From Odiellus spinosus (lineage: Eukaryota; Arthropoda; Arachnida; Opiliones; Phalangiidae), in contig OY987238.1 in the NCBI GenBank assembly GCA_963920705.1, positions 989,606 through 1,053,605 of the forward strand: a DNA stretch of 64,000 nt, in the 5' to 3' direction. Below the pieces are notes generated by a model that was not told where the DNA came from, ran no database searches, and saw nothing but the letters and a program-made list of their open reading frames with translations. Position numbers and translations under genes: made by a program. Of this stretch, positions 39,845 through 52,785 are shown in pieces. Position 1 is the stretch's first letter; each line of letters begins with the position of its first letter.

Positions 39845-41314
39845 TTGTGAATCTATACTTGGGAAATTTGTGAATCTATACTTGGAACATTTGTGAATCT
39901 ATACTTGGGAAATTTGTCAATCTATACTTGGGAAATTTGTGGATCTATGCTTGGGAAATTTGTGAATCTATACTTGGAAAATTTGTGAATCTATACTTGG
40001 GAAATTTGTGAATCTATACTTGGAACATTTGTGAATCTATACTTGGGAAATTTGTCAGTCTATACTTAGGAAATTTGTGGATCTATACTTGGGAAATTTG
40101 TAAATCTATACTTCGGAAATTTGTGAATCTATACTTGGAAAATTTGTGAATCTATTTTTGGGAAATTTGTGGATATACTTGGGAAATTGGTGGATCTATA
40201 CTTGGGAAATTTGTGAATCTATATTTGGAAAATTTGTGAATCTATACTTGAAAAATTTGTGAATCTATACTTGGAAAATTTGTGAATCTATACTTGGAAA
40301 ATTTGTGAATCTATACTTGGAAAATTTGTGAATCTATACTTGGAAAATTTGTGAATCTATACTTGGGAAATTTGTGAATCTATTCTTGGGAAATTTGTGA
40401 ATCTATACTTGGAAAATTTGTGAATCTATACTTGGAAAATTTGTGAATCTATACTTGAAAAATTTGTGAATCTATACTTGGAAAATTTGTGAATCTATAC
40501 TTGGGAAATTTGTGGATCTATACTTGGGAAATTTGTGAATCTATACTTCGGAAATCTGTAAATATTTACTTGGGAAATTTGTGAATCTATACTTGGAAAA
40601 TTTGTGAATCTATATTTGGGAAATTTGTGAATCTATACTTGGAAAATTTGTGAATCTATACTTGGGAAATTGGTGGATTTATACTTGGAAAATTTCTGAA
40701 TCTATACTTGGGAAAATAGTGGATCTATACTTGGGAAATTGGTGGATCTATACTTGGAAAATTTGTGAATCTATACTTGGGAAATTGGTGGATCTATACT
40801 TGGAAAATTTGTGAATCTATGCTTGGGAAATTTGTGAATCTATACTTGGGAAATTTGTGAATCTCTACTTGGGAAATTTGTGAATCTATACTTGGAAAAT
40901 TTGTGAATCTATGCTTGGGAAATTTGTGAATCTATACTTGGAAAATTTGTGAATCTATACTTGGGAAATTTGTGAATCTATACTTGGAACATTTGTGAAT
41001 CTATACTTGGGAAATTTGTCAGTCTATACTTAGGAAATTTGTGGATCTATACTTGGGAAATTTGTGAATCTATACTTCGGAAATTTGTGAATCTATACTT
41101 GGAAAATTTGTGAATCTATTTTTGGGAAATTTGTGAATCTATACTTGGAAAATTTGTGAATCTATACTTGGGAAATTGGTGGATCTATACTTGGGAAATT
41201 TGTGAATCTATACTTGGGAAATTTGTGAATCTATACGTGGGAAATTTATGAATCTCTACTTTTGAAATTTGTGAATCTATACTTGGAAAATTTGTGAATC
41301 TATGCTTGGGAAAT
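39845..41314 (+). repeat. 1,470-bp unit, copy B2
   Basis: This is A2 shifted by 7,032 bp, with the chimeric 21-bp monomer at 40,171 and GGAAAATAGTGG at 40,711. Its presence shows that the 1,470-bp duplication happened before the 7,032-bp one. Confidence 0.9.
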
Positions 41315-42316
41315 TTGTGAATCTATACTTGGAAAATTTGTGAATCTATACTTGGAAAATTTGTCAATCTATACTTCGGAAATTTGTGAATCTGTACTTG
41401 GGAAATTTGTGAATCTATACTTGGGAAATATGTGAATCTATACTTGGGAAATTGGTGGATCTATACTTGGGAAATTGGTGGATCTATACTTGGGAAATTT
41501 GTGAATCTATACTTGAGAAATTTGTGAATCTATACTTGGAAAATTTGTGAATCTATACTTGGAAAATTTGTGAATCTATACTTGAAAAATTTGTGAATCT
41601 ATACTTGGAAAATTTGTGAATCTATACTTGGGAAATTTGTGAATCTATACTTGGAACATTTGTGAATCTATACTTGGGAAATTTGTCAGTCTATACTTAG
41701 GAAATTTGTGAATCTCTACTTGGGAAATTTGTGAATCTATACTTGGAAAATTTGTGAATCTATGCTTGGGAAATTTGTGAATCTATACTTGGAAAATTTG
41801 TGAATCTATACTTGGGAAATTTGTGAATCTATACTTGGAACATTTGTGAATCTATACTTGGGAAATTTGTCAGTCTATACTTAGGAAATTTGTGGATCTA
41901 TACTTGGGAAATTTGTGAATCTATACTTCGGAAATTTGTGAATCTATACTTGGAAAATTTGTGAATCTATTTTTGGGAAATTTGTGAATCTATACTTGGA
42001 AAATTTGTGAATCTATACTTGGGAAATTGGTGGATCTATACTTGGGAAATTTGTGAATCTATACTTGGGAAATTTGTGAATCTATACGTGGGAAATTTAT
42101 GAATCTCTACTTTTGAAATTTGTGAATCTATACTTGGAAAATTTGTGAATCTATGCTTGGGAAATTTGTGAATCTATACTTGGAAAATTTGTGAATCTAT
42201 ACTTGGAAAATTTGTCAATCTATACTTCGGAAATTTGTGAATCTGTACTTGGGAAATTTGTGAATCTATACTTGGGAAATATGTGAATCTATACTTGGGA
42301 AATTGGTGGATCTATA

Positions 42317-43212
42317 CTTGGGAAATTGGTGGATCTATACTTGGGAAATTTGTGAATCTATACTTGAGAAATTTGTGAATCTATACTTGGAAAATTTGTG
42401 AATCTATACTTGGAAAATTTGTGAATCTATACTTGAAAAATTTGTGAATCTATACTTGGAAAATTTGTGAATCTATACTTGGGAAATTTGTGAATCTATA
42501 CTTGGAACATTTGTGAATCTATACTTGGGAAATTTGTCAATCTATACTTGGGAAATTTGTGGATCTATGCTTGGGAAATTTGTGAATCTATACTTGGAAA
42601 ATTTGTGAATCTATACTTGGGAAATTTGTGAATCTATACTTGGAACATTTGTGAATCTATACTTGGGAAATTTGTCAGTCTATACTTAGGAAATTTGTGG
42701 ATCTATACTTGGGAAATTTGTAAATCTATACTTCGGAAATTTGTGAATCTATACTTGGAAAATTTGTGAATCTATTTTTGGGAAATTTGTGAATCTATGC
42801 TTGGAAAATTTGTGAATCTATACTTGGGAAATTGGTGGATCTATACTTGGGAAATTTGTGAATCTATACTTGGGAAATTTGTGAATCTATACGTGGGAAA
42901 TTTATGAATCTCTACTTTTGAAATTTGTGAGTCTATACTTGGAAAATTTGTGAATCTATGCTTGGGAAATTTGTGAATCTATACTTGGAAAATTTGTGAA
43001 TCTATACTTGGAAAATTTGTCAATCTATACTTCGGAAATTTGTGAATCTGTACTTGGGAAATTTGTGAATCTATACTTGGGAAATATGTGAATCTATACT
43101 TGGGAAATTGGTGGATCTATACTTGGGAAATTGGTGGATCTATACTTGGGAAATTTGTGAATCTATACTTGAGAAATTTGTGAATCTATACTTGGAAAAT
43201 TTGTGAATCTAT
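42317..43212 (+). repeat. 1,058-bp (exactly 46 monomers) offset repeat, copy 1
   Basis: This recurs at +1,058 as 43,375-44,270. A rare CTATGCTTGGAAAA monomer lies at 42,793 and 43,851, and the TTGAGAAATTTG run near 42,360 recurs near 43,420. It overlaps the end of the 7,032-bp copy B. Between the copies, 43,213-43,374 lacks several monomers (the TTGAAAAA group) compared with the usual order. Confidence 0.83.
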
Positions 43213-43374
43213 ACTTGGGAAATTTGTGAATCTATACTTGGAACATTTGTGAATCTATACTTGGGAAATTTGTCAATCTATACTTGGGAAATTTGTGGAT
43301 CTATACTTGGGAAATTTGTGAATCTATACTTCGGAAATTTGTGAATCTATACTTGGGAAATTTGTGAATCTATA

Positions 43375-44270
43375 CTTGGGAAATTGGTGGATCTATACTT
43401 GGGAAATTTGTGAATCTATACTTGAGAAATTTGTGAATCTATACTTGGAAAATTTGTGAATCTATACTTGGAAAATTTGTGAATCTATACTTGAAAAATT
43501 TGTGAATCTATACTTGGAAAATTTGTGAATCTATACTTGGGAAATTTGTGAATCTATACTTGGAACATTTGTGAATCTATACTTGGGAAATTTGTCAATC
43601 TATACTTGGGAAATTTGTGGATCTATGCTTGGGAAATTTGTGAATCTATACTTGGAAAATTTGTGAATCTATACTTGGGAAATTTGTGAATCTATACTTG
43701 GAACATTTGTGAATCTATACTTGGGAAATTTGTCAGTCTATACTTAGGAAATTTGTGGATCTATACTTGGGAAATTTGTAAATCTATACTTCGGAAATTT
43801 GTGAATCTATACTTGGAAAATTTGTGAATCTATTTTTGGGAAATTTGTGAATCTATGCTTGGAAAATTTGTGAATCTATACTTGGGAAATTGGTGGATCT
43901 ATACTTGGGAAATTTGTGAATCTATACTTGGGAAATTTGTGAATCTATACGTGGGAAATTTATGAATCTCTACTTTTGAAATTTGTGAGTCTATACTTGG
44001 AAAATTTGTGAATCTATGCTTGGGAAATTTGTGAATCTATACTTGGAAAATTTGTGAATCTATACTTGGAAAATTTGTCAATCTATACTTCGGAAATTTG
44101 TGAATCTGTACTTGGGAAATTTGTGAATCTATACTTGGGAAATATGTGAATCTATACTTGGGAAATTGGTGGATCTATACTTGGGAAATTGGTGGATCTA
44201 TACTTGGGAAATTTGTGAATCTATACTTGAGAAATTTGTGAATCTATACTTGGAAAATTTGTGAATCTAT
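43375..44270 (+). repeat. 1,058-bp offset repeat, copy 2
   Basis: This is the second copy of 42,317-43,212. It continues into the normal order (TTGAAAAA, TTGGAACA, GTCAATC, GTGGATC, TTCGG), which copy 1 has in shortened form. Confidence 0.82.
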
Positions 44271-44699
44271 ACTTGGAAAATTTGTGAATCTATACTTGAA
44301 AAATTTGTGAATCTATACTTGGAAAATTTGTGAATCTATACTTGGGAAATTTGTGAATCTATACTTGGAACATTTGTGAATCTATACTTGGGAAATTTGT
44401 CAATCTATACTTGGGAAATTTGTGGATCTATACTTGGGAAATTTGTGAATCTATACTTCGGAAATTTGTGAATCTATACTTGGGAAATTTGTGAATCTAT
44501 ACTTGGAAAATTTGTGAATCTATATTTGGGAAATTTGTGAATCTATACTTGGAAAATTTGTGAATCTATACTTGGGAAATTGGTGGATCTATACTTGGGA
44601 AATTTGTGAATCTATACTTGGGAAATTTGTGAATCTATACGTGGGAAATTTGTGAATCTCTACTTGGGAAATTTGTGAATCTATACTTGGAAAATTTGT

Positions 44700-44720
44700 G
44701 AATCTGCTTGGGAAATTTGT
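44700..44720 (+). repeat. 21-bp monomer (GAATCTGC form)
   Basis: Two bases are missing from GAATCTATGC. A related short monomer, GAATCTTC, lies at 45,066-45,086, exactly 366 bp (16 x 23 minus 2) downstream. CTGTACTTGGG also recurs at +366 (44,795/45,161). This marks a 16-monomer tandem duplication spanning about 44,700-45,430. Confidence 0.85.
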
Positions 44721-45065
44721 GAATCTATACTTGGAAAATTTGTGAATCTATACTTGGAAAATTTGTGAATCTATACTTCGGAAATTTGTGAATCTGTACT
44801 TGGGAAATTTGTGAATCTATACTTGGGAAATATGTGAATCTATACTTGGGAAATTGGTGGATCTATACTTGGGAAATTGGTGGATCTATACTTGGGAAAT
44901 TTGTGAATCTATACTTGAGAAATTTGTGAATCTATACTTGGAAAATTTGTGAATCTATACTTGGAAAATTTGTGAATCTATACTTGAAAAATTTGTGAAT
45001 CTATACTTGGAAAATTTGTGAATCTATACTTGGGAAATTTGTGAATCTATACTTGGAAAATTTGT
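44700..45065 (+). repeat. 366-bp tandem duplication, copy 1 (16 monomers)
   Basis: Copy 2 is 45,066-45,431. Each copy starts at a shortened monomer and contains TTCGG, CTGTAC, GGAAATATG, two GGTGGATC monomers, TTGAGAAA and TTGAAAAA in the same order. The first monomer differs (GAATCTGC against GAATCTTC). Confidence 0.83.
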
Positions 45066-45431
45066 GAATCTTCTTGGGAAATTTGTGAATCTATACTTGG
45101 AAAATTTGTGAATCTATACTTGGAAAATTTGTGAATCTATACTTCGGAAATTTGTGAATCTGTACTTGGGAAATTTGTGAATCTATACTTGGGAAATATG
45201 TGAATCTATACTTGGGAAATTGGTGGATCTATACTTGGGAAATTGGTGGATCTATACTTGGGAAATTTGTGAATCTATACTTGAGAAATTTGTGAATCTA
45301 TACTTGGAAAATTTGTGAATCTATACTTGGAAAATTTGTGAATCTATACTTGAAAAATTTGTGAATCTATACTTGGAAAATTTGTGAATCTATACTTGGG
45401 AAATTTGTGAATCTATACTTGGAACATTTGT
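45066..45431 (+). repeat. 366-bp tandem duplication, copy 2
   Basis: This is a head-to-tail copy of 44,700-45,065, followed by the usual TTGGAACATTTG monomer at about 45,420. Confidence 0.82.
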
Positions 45432-46619
45432 GAATCTATACTTGGGAAATTTGTCAATCTATACTTGGGAAATTTGTGGATCTATGCTTGGGAAATTTGT
45501 GAATCTATACTTGGAAAATTTGTGAATCTATACTTGGGAAATTTGTGAATCTATACTTGGAACATTTGTGAATCTATACTTGGGAAATTTGTCAGTCTAT
45601 ACTTAGGAAATTTGTGGATCTATACTTGGGAAATTTGTGAATCTATACTTCGGAAATTTGTGAATCTATACTTGGAAAATTTGTGAATCTATTTTTGGGA
45701 AATTTGTGAATCTATACTTGGAAAATTCGTGAATCTATACTTGGGAAATTGGTGGATCTATACTTGGGAAATTTGTGAATCTATACTTGGGAAATTTGTG
45801 AATCTATACGTGGGAAATTTATGAATCTCTACTTTTGAAATTTGTGAATCTATACTTGGAAAATTTGTGAATCTATGCTTGGGAAATTTGTGAATCTATA
45901 CTTGGAAAATTTGTGAATCTATACTTGGAAAATTTGTCAATCTATACTTCGGAAATTTGTGAATCTGTACTTGGGAAATTTGTGAATCTATACTTGGGAA
46001 ATATGTGAATCTATACTTGGGAAATTGGTGGATCTATACTTGGGAAATTTGTGGATCTATACTTGGGAAATTTGTGAATCTATACTTGGAAAATTTGTGA
46101 ATCTATACTTGAAAAATTTGTGAATCTATACTTGGAAAATTTGTGAATCTATACTTGGGAAATTTGTGAATCTATACTTGGAACATTTGTGAATCTATAC
46201 TTGGGAAATTTGTCAATCTATACTTGGGAAATTTGTGGATCTATACTTGGGAAATTTGTGAATCTATACTTCGGAAATTTGTGAATCTATACTTGGGAAA
46301 TTTGTGAATCTATACTTGGAAAATTTGTGAATCTATATTTGGGAAATTTGTGAATCTATACTTGGAAAATTTGTGAATCTATACTTGGGAAATTGGTGGA
46401 TCTATACTTGGGAAATTTGTGAATCTATACTTGGGAAATTTGTGAATCTATACGTGGGAAATTTGTGAATCTCTACTTGGGAAATTTGTGAATCTATACT
46501 TGGAAAATTTGTGAATCTATGCTTGGGAAATTTGTGAATCTATACTTGGAAAATTTGTGAATCTATACTTGGAAAATTTGTGAATCTATACTTCGGAAAT
46601 TTGTGAATCTATACTTGGG

Positions 46620-47630
46620 AAATTTGTGAATCTATACTTGGGAAATATGTGAATCTATACTTGGGAAATTGGTGGATCTATACTTGAGAAATTGGTGGAT
46701 CTATACTTGGGAAATTTGTGAATCTATACTTGGGAAATTTGTGAATCTATACTTGGAAAATTTGTGAATCTATACTTGGAAAATTTGTGAATCTATACTT
46801 GGAATATTTGTGAATCTATACTTGGGAAATTTGTGAATCTATACTTGGGAAATTTGTGAATCTATACTTGGAAAATTTGTGAATCTATACTTGGAAAATT
46901 TGTGAATCTATACTTGGAAAATTTGTGAATCTATACTTGGAAGATTTTTGAATATATACTTGGAAAATTTGTGAATCTATACTTGGAAAATTTGTGAATC
47001 TATACTTGGAACATTTGTGAATCTATACTTGGGAAATTTGTCAATCTATACTTGGGAAATTTGTGGATCTATGCTTGGGAAATTTGTGAATCTATACTTG
47101 GAAAATTTGTGAATCTATACTTGGGAAATTTGTGAATCTATACTTGGAACATTTGTGAATCTATACTTGGGAAATTTGTCAGTCTATACTTAGGAAATTT
47201 GTGGATCTATACTTGGGAAATTTGTGAATCTATACTTCGGAAATTTGTGAATCTATACTTGGAAAATTTGTGAATCTATTTTTGGGAATTTTGTGAATCT
47301 ATACTTGGAAAATTTGTGAATCTATACTTGGGAAATTGGTGGATCTATACTTGGGAAATTTGTGAATCTATACTTGGGAAATTTGTGAATCTATACGTGG
47401 GAAATTTATGAATCTCTACTTTTGAAATTTGTGAATCTATACTTGGAAAATTTGTGAATCTATGCTTGGGAAATTTGTGAATCTATACTTGGAAAATTTG
47501 TGAATCTATACTTGGAAAATTTGTCAATCTATACTTCGGAAATTTGTGAATCTGTACTTGGGAAATTTGTGAATCTATACTTGGGAAATATGTGAATCTA
47601 TACTTGGGAAATTGGTGGATCTATACTTGG
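46620..47630 (+). repeat. Dispersed segmental copy, partner of about 24.8-25.8 kb
   Basis: This carries the same trio of rare variants as 25,018-25,487 in the same order. It has one more monomer between the first and second marker. After about 47,600 it continues with two GGTGGATC monomers, whereas the 25.8-kb partner switches to the breakpoint junction described there. Confidence 0.75.
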
Positions 47631-48930
47631 GAAATTGGTGGATCTATACTTGGGAAATTTGTGAATCTATACTTGAGAAATTTGTGAATCTATACTTGGA
47701 AAATTTGTGAATCTATACTTGGAAAATTTGTGAATCTATACTTGAAAAATTTGTGAATCTATACTTGGAAAATTTGTGAATCTATACTTGGGAAATTTGT
47801 GAATCTATACTTGGAACATTTGTGAATCTATACTTGGGAAATTTGTCAATCTATACTTGGGAAATTTGTGGATCTATACTTGGGAAATTTGTGAATCTAT
47901 ACTTCGGAAATTTGTGAATCTATACTTGGGAAATTTGTGAATCTATACTTGGAAAATTTGTGAATCTATATTTGGGAAATTTGTGAATCTATACTTGGAA
48001 AATTTGTGAATCTATACTTGGGAAATTGGTGGATCTATACTTGGGAAATTTGTGAATCTATACTTGGGAAATTTGTGAATCTATACGTGGGAAATTTGTG
48101 AATCTCTACTTGGGAAATTTGTGAATCTATACTTGGAAAATTTGTGAATCTATGCTTGGGAAATTTGTGAATCTATACTTGGAAAATTTGTGAATCTATA
48201 CTTGGAAAATTTGTGAATCTATACTTCGGAAATTTGTGAATCTATACTTGGGAAATTTGTGAATCTATACTTGGGAAATATGTGAATCTATACTTGGGAA
48301 ATTGGTGGATCTATACTTGAGAAATTGGTGGATCTATACTTGGGAAATTTGTGAATCTATACTTGGGAAATTTGTGAATCTATACTTGGAAAATTTGTGA
48401 ATCTATACTTGGAAAATTTGTGAATCTATACTTGGAAAATTTGTGAATCTATACTTGGGAAATTTGTGAATCTATACTTGGGAAATTTGTGAATCTATAC
48501 TTGGAAAATTTGTGAATCTATACTTGGAAAATTTGTGAATCTATACTTGGAAAATTTGTGAATCTATACTTGGAAGATTTTTGAATATATACTTGGAAAA
48601 TTTGTGAATCTATACTTGGGAAATTGGTGGATATACTTGGGAAATTGGTGGATCTATACTTGGGAAATTTGTGAATCTATACTTGGGAAATTTGTGAATC
48701 TATACTTGGGAAATTTGTGAATCTATACTTGGAAAATTTGTGAATCTATACTTGGAAAATTTGTGAATCTATACTTGAAAAATTTGTGAATCTATACTTG
48801 GAAAATTTGTGAATCTATACTTGGGAAATTTGTGGATCTATACTTGGGAAATTTGTGAATCTATACTTCGGAAATCTGTGAATCTTTACTTGGGAAATTT
48901 GTGAATCTATACTTGGAAAATTTGTGAATC

Positions 48931-50540
48931 TATATTTGGGAAATTGGTGGATCTATACTTGGAAAATTTCTGAATCTATACTTGGGAAATTGGTAGATCT
49001 ATACTTGGGAAATTGGTGGATCTATACTTGGAAAATTTGTGAATCTATGCTTGGGAAATTTGTGAATCTATACTTGGAAAATTTGTGAATCTATGCTTGG
49101 GAAATTTGTGAATCTATACTTGGAAAATTTGTGAATCTATACTTGGGAAATTTGTGAATCTATACTTGGAACATTTGTGAATCTATACTTGGGAAATTTG
49201 TCAGTCTATACTTAGGAAATTTGTGGATCTATACTTGGGAAATTTGTGAATCTATACTTCGGAAATTTGTGAATCTATACTTGGAAAATTTGTGAATCTA
49301 TTTTTGGGAAATTTGTGAATCTATACTTGGAAAATTTGTGAATCTATACTTGGGAAATTGGTGGATCTATACTTGGGAAATTTGTGAATCTATACTTGGG
49401 AAATTTGTGAATCTATACGTGGGAAATTTATGAATCTCTACTTTTGAAATTTGTGAATCTATACTTGGAAAATTTGTGAATCTATGCTTGGGAAATTTGT
49501 GAATCTATACTTGGAAAATTTGTGAATCTATACTTGGAAAATTTGTCAATCTATACTTCGGAAATTTGTGAATCTGTACTTGGGAAATTTGTGATTCTAT
49601 ACTTGGGAAATATGTGAATCTATACTTGGGAAATTGGTGGATCTATACTTGGGAAATTGGTGGATCTATACTTGGGAAATTTGTGAATCTATACTTGGGA
49701 AATTTGTGAATCTATACTTGGAAAATTTGTGAATCTATACTTGGAAAATTTGTGAATCTATACTTGAAAAATTTGTGAATCTATACTTGGAAAATTTGTG
49801 AATCTATACTTGGGATATTTGTGAATCTATACTTGGAACATTTGTGAATCTATACTTGGGAAATTTGTCAATCTATACTTGGAAAATTTGTGGATCTATA
49901 CTTGGGAAATTTGTGAATCTATACTTCGGAAATTTGTGAATCTATACTTGGGAAATTTGTGAATCTATACTTGGAAAATTTGTGAATCTATATTTGGGAA
50001 ATTTGTGAATCTATACTTGGAAAATTTGTGAATCTATACTTGGGAAATTGGTGGATCTATACTTGGGAAATTTGTGAATCTATACTTGGGAAATTTGTGA
50101 ATCTATACGTGGGAAATTTGTGAATCTCTACTTGGGAAATTTGTGAATCTATACTTGGAAAATTTGTGAATCTATGCTTGGGAAATTTGTGAATCTATAC
50201 TTGGAAAATTTGTGAATCTATACTTGGAAAATTTGTGAATCTATACTTCGGAAATTTGTGAATCTATACTTGGGAAATTTGTGAATCTATACTTGGGAAA
50301 TATGTGAATCTATACTTGGGAAATTGGTGGATCTATACTTGAGAAATTGGTGGATCTATACTTGGGAAATTTGTGAATCTATACTTGGGAAATTTGTGAA
50401 TCTATACTTGGAAAATTTGTGAATCTATACTTGGAAAATTTGTGAATCTATACTTGGAAAATTTGTGAATCTATACTTGGGAAATTTGTGAATCTATACT
50501 TGGGAAATTTGTGAATCTATACTTGGAAAATTTGTGAATC
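48931..50540 (+). repeat. 1,610/1,703-bp-offset repeat, copy 1
   Basis: The CTATATTTGGGAAATTGGTGG junction lies at 48,931 and 50,541 (offset 1,610). Further right, GTGATTCTATAC (49,591/51,294) and GGGATATTTG (49,812/51,515) are offset by 1,703. The difference of 93 bp is four monomers plus one base, and the extra base is the 24-bp monomer at 50,605. GTGATTC and GGGATATTTG occur only in this pair. CTATAGATC-type substitution GGTAGATC near 48,991 is private to copy 1. Confidence 0.83.
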
Positions 50541-51280
50541 TATATTTGGGAAATTGGTGGATCTATACTTGGAAAATTTCTGAATCTATACTTGGGAAAT
50601 TGGTGGATCTATACTTGGGAAATTTGATGGATCTATACTTGGAAAATTTGTGAATCTATACTTGGGAAATTGGTGGATCTATACTTGGAAAATTTGTGAA
50701 TCTATGCTTGGGAAATTTGTGAATCTATACTTGGGAAATTTGTGAATCTCTACTTGGGAAATTTGTGAATCTATACTTGGAAAATTTGTGAATCTATGCT
50801 TGGGAAATTTGTGAATCTATACTTGGAAAATTTGTGAATCTATACTTGGGAAATTTGTGAATCTATACTTGGAACATTTGTGAATCTATACTTGGGAAAT
50901 TTGTCAGTCTATACTTAGGAAATTTGTGGATCTATACTTGGGAAATTTGTGAATCTATACTTCGGAAATTTGTGAATCTATACTTGAAAAATTTGTGAAT
51001 CTATTTTTGGGAAATTTGTGAATCTATACTTGGAAAATTTTTGAATCTATACTTGGGAAATTGGTGGATCTATACTTGGGAAATTTGTGAATCTATACTT
51101 GGGAAATTTGTGAATCTATACGTGGGAAATTTATGAATCTCTACTTTTGAAATTTGTGAATCTATACTTGGAAAATTTGTGAATCTATGCTTGGGAAATT
51201 TGTGAATCTATACTTGGACAATTTGTGAATCTATACTTGGAAAATTTGTCAATCTATACTTCGGAAATTTGTGAATCTGT
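50280..51280 (+). repeat. 2,506-bp-offset repeat, copy 1
   Basis: Markers at +2,506 are GGAAATATGTG (about 50,301/52,807), the CTATATTTGGGAAATTGG junction (50,541/53,047) and the 24-bp monomer (50,605/53,111). The offset is 109 x 23 minus 1, explained by one 24-bp and one 21-bp monomer. Only about 1 kb of the 2.5-kb period matches. Confidence 0.8.
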
Positions 51281-52250
51281 ACTTGGGAAATTTGTGATTC
51301 TATACTTGGGAAATATGTGAATCTATACTTGGGAAATTGGTGGATCTATACTTGGGAAATTGGTGGATCTATACTTGGGAAATTTGTGAATCTATACTTG
51401 GGAAATTTGTGAATCTATACTTGGAAAATTTGTGAATCTATACTTGGAAAATTTGTGAATCTATACTTGAAAAATTTGTGAATCTATACTTGGAAAATTT
51501 GTGAATCTATACTTGGGATATTTGTGAATCTATACTTGGAACATTTGTGAATCTATACTTGGGAAATTTGTCAATCTATACTTGGGAAATTTGTGGATCT
51601 ATACTTGGGAAATTTGTGAATCTATACTTCGGAAATTTGTGAATCTATACTTGGGAAATTTGTGAATCTATACTTGGAAAATTTGTGAATCTATATTTGG
51701 GAAATTTGTGAATCTATACTTGGAAAATTTGTGAATCTATTCTTGGGAAATTGGTGGATCTATACTTGGGAAATTTGTGAATCTATATTTGGGAAATTTG
51801 TGAATCTATACGTGGGAAATTTGTGAATCTCTACTTGGGAAATTTGTGAATCTATACTTGGAAAATTTGTGAATCTATGCTTGGGAAATTTGTGAATCTA
51901 TACTTGGAAAATTTGTGAATCTATACTTGGAAAATTTGTGAATCTATACTTCGGAAATTTGTGAATCTATACTTGGGAAATTTGTGAATCTATACTTGGG
52001 AAATATGTGAATCTATACTTGGGAAATTGGTGGATCTATACTTGAGAAATTGGTGGATCTATACTTGGGAAATTTGTGAATCTATACTTGGGAAATTTGT
52101 GAATCTATACTTGGAAAATTTGTGAATCTATACTTGGAAAATTTGTGAATCTATACTTGGAAAATTTGTGAATCTATACTTGGGAAATTTGTGAATCTAT
52201 ACTTGGGAAATTTGTGAATCTATACTTGGGAAATTTGTGAATCTATACTT
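50541..52250 (+). repeat. 1,610/1,703-bp-offset repeat, copy 2
   Basis: This is the second copy of 48,931-50,540, with about four extra monomers near 50.63-50.72 kb and the 24-bp monomer at 50,605-50,628. TTGGACAATTTG near 51,216 and a CTATATTTGGG monomer near 51,787 are private to this copy. Confidence 0.8.
50605..50628 (+). repeat. 24-bp monomer (TTTGATGG form)
   Basis: One base is inserted: TTTGATGGATC where other monomers have TTTGTGGATC. The same insertion recurs once, at 53,111-53,134, exactly 2,506 bp away, and tags the 2,506-bp repeat. Confidence 0.92.
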
Positions 52251-52785
52251 GGAAAATTTGTGAATCTATACTTGGAAAATTTGTGAATCTATACTTGGGA
52301 AATTTGTGAATCTATACTTGGAAAATTTGTGAATCCATACTTGGAAAATTTGTGAATCTATACTTGGAAAATTTGTGAATCTATACTTGGAAAATTTGTG
52401 AATCTATACTTGGAAAATTTATGAATCTATACTTGGGAAATTGGTGGATATACTTGGGAAATTGGTGGATCTATACTTGGGAAATTTGTGAATCTATATT
52501 TGGAAAATTTGTGAATCTATACTTGAAAAATTTGTGAATCTATACTTGGAAAATTTGTGAATCTATACTTGGAAAATTTGTGAATCTATACTTGGGAAAT
52601 TTGTGAATCTATACTTGGGAAATTTGTGAATCTATACTTGGGAAATTTGTGAATCTATACTTGCAAAATTTGTGAATCTATACTTGGAAAATTTGTGAAT
52701 CTATACTTGAAAAATTTAAGAATCTATACTTGGAAAATTTGTGAATCTATACATGGGAAATTTGTGGATCTATACTTGGGAAATT

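Larger units (their letters stand above)
36057..43088 (+). repeat. 7,032-bp tandem duplication, copy B
   Basis: This is nearly identical to copy A; the clear difference I noticed is G at 32,485 against T at 39,517 in a TTGGAACA monomer. The junction between copies lies in 36,057-36,092. Matching ends near 43,124, where copy B continues with a second GGTGGATC monomer instead of TTGGAAAATTTG. The A/B junction sequence is the same as the left edge of the 3,239-bp repeat at about 25,800. Confidence 0.93.
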
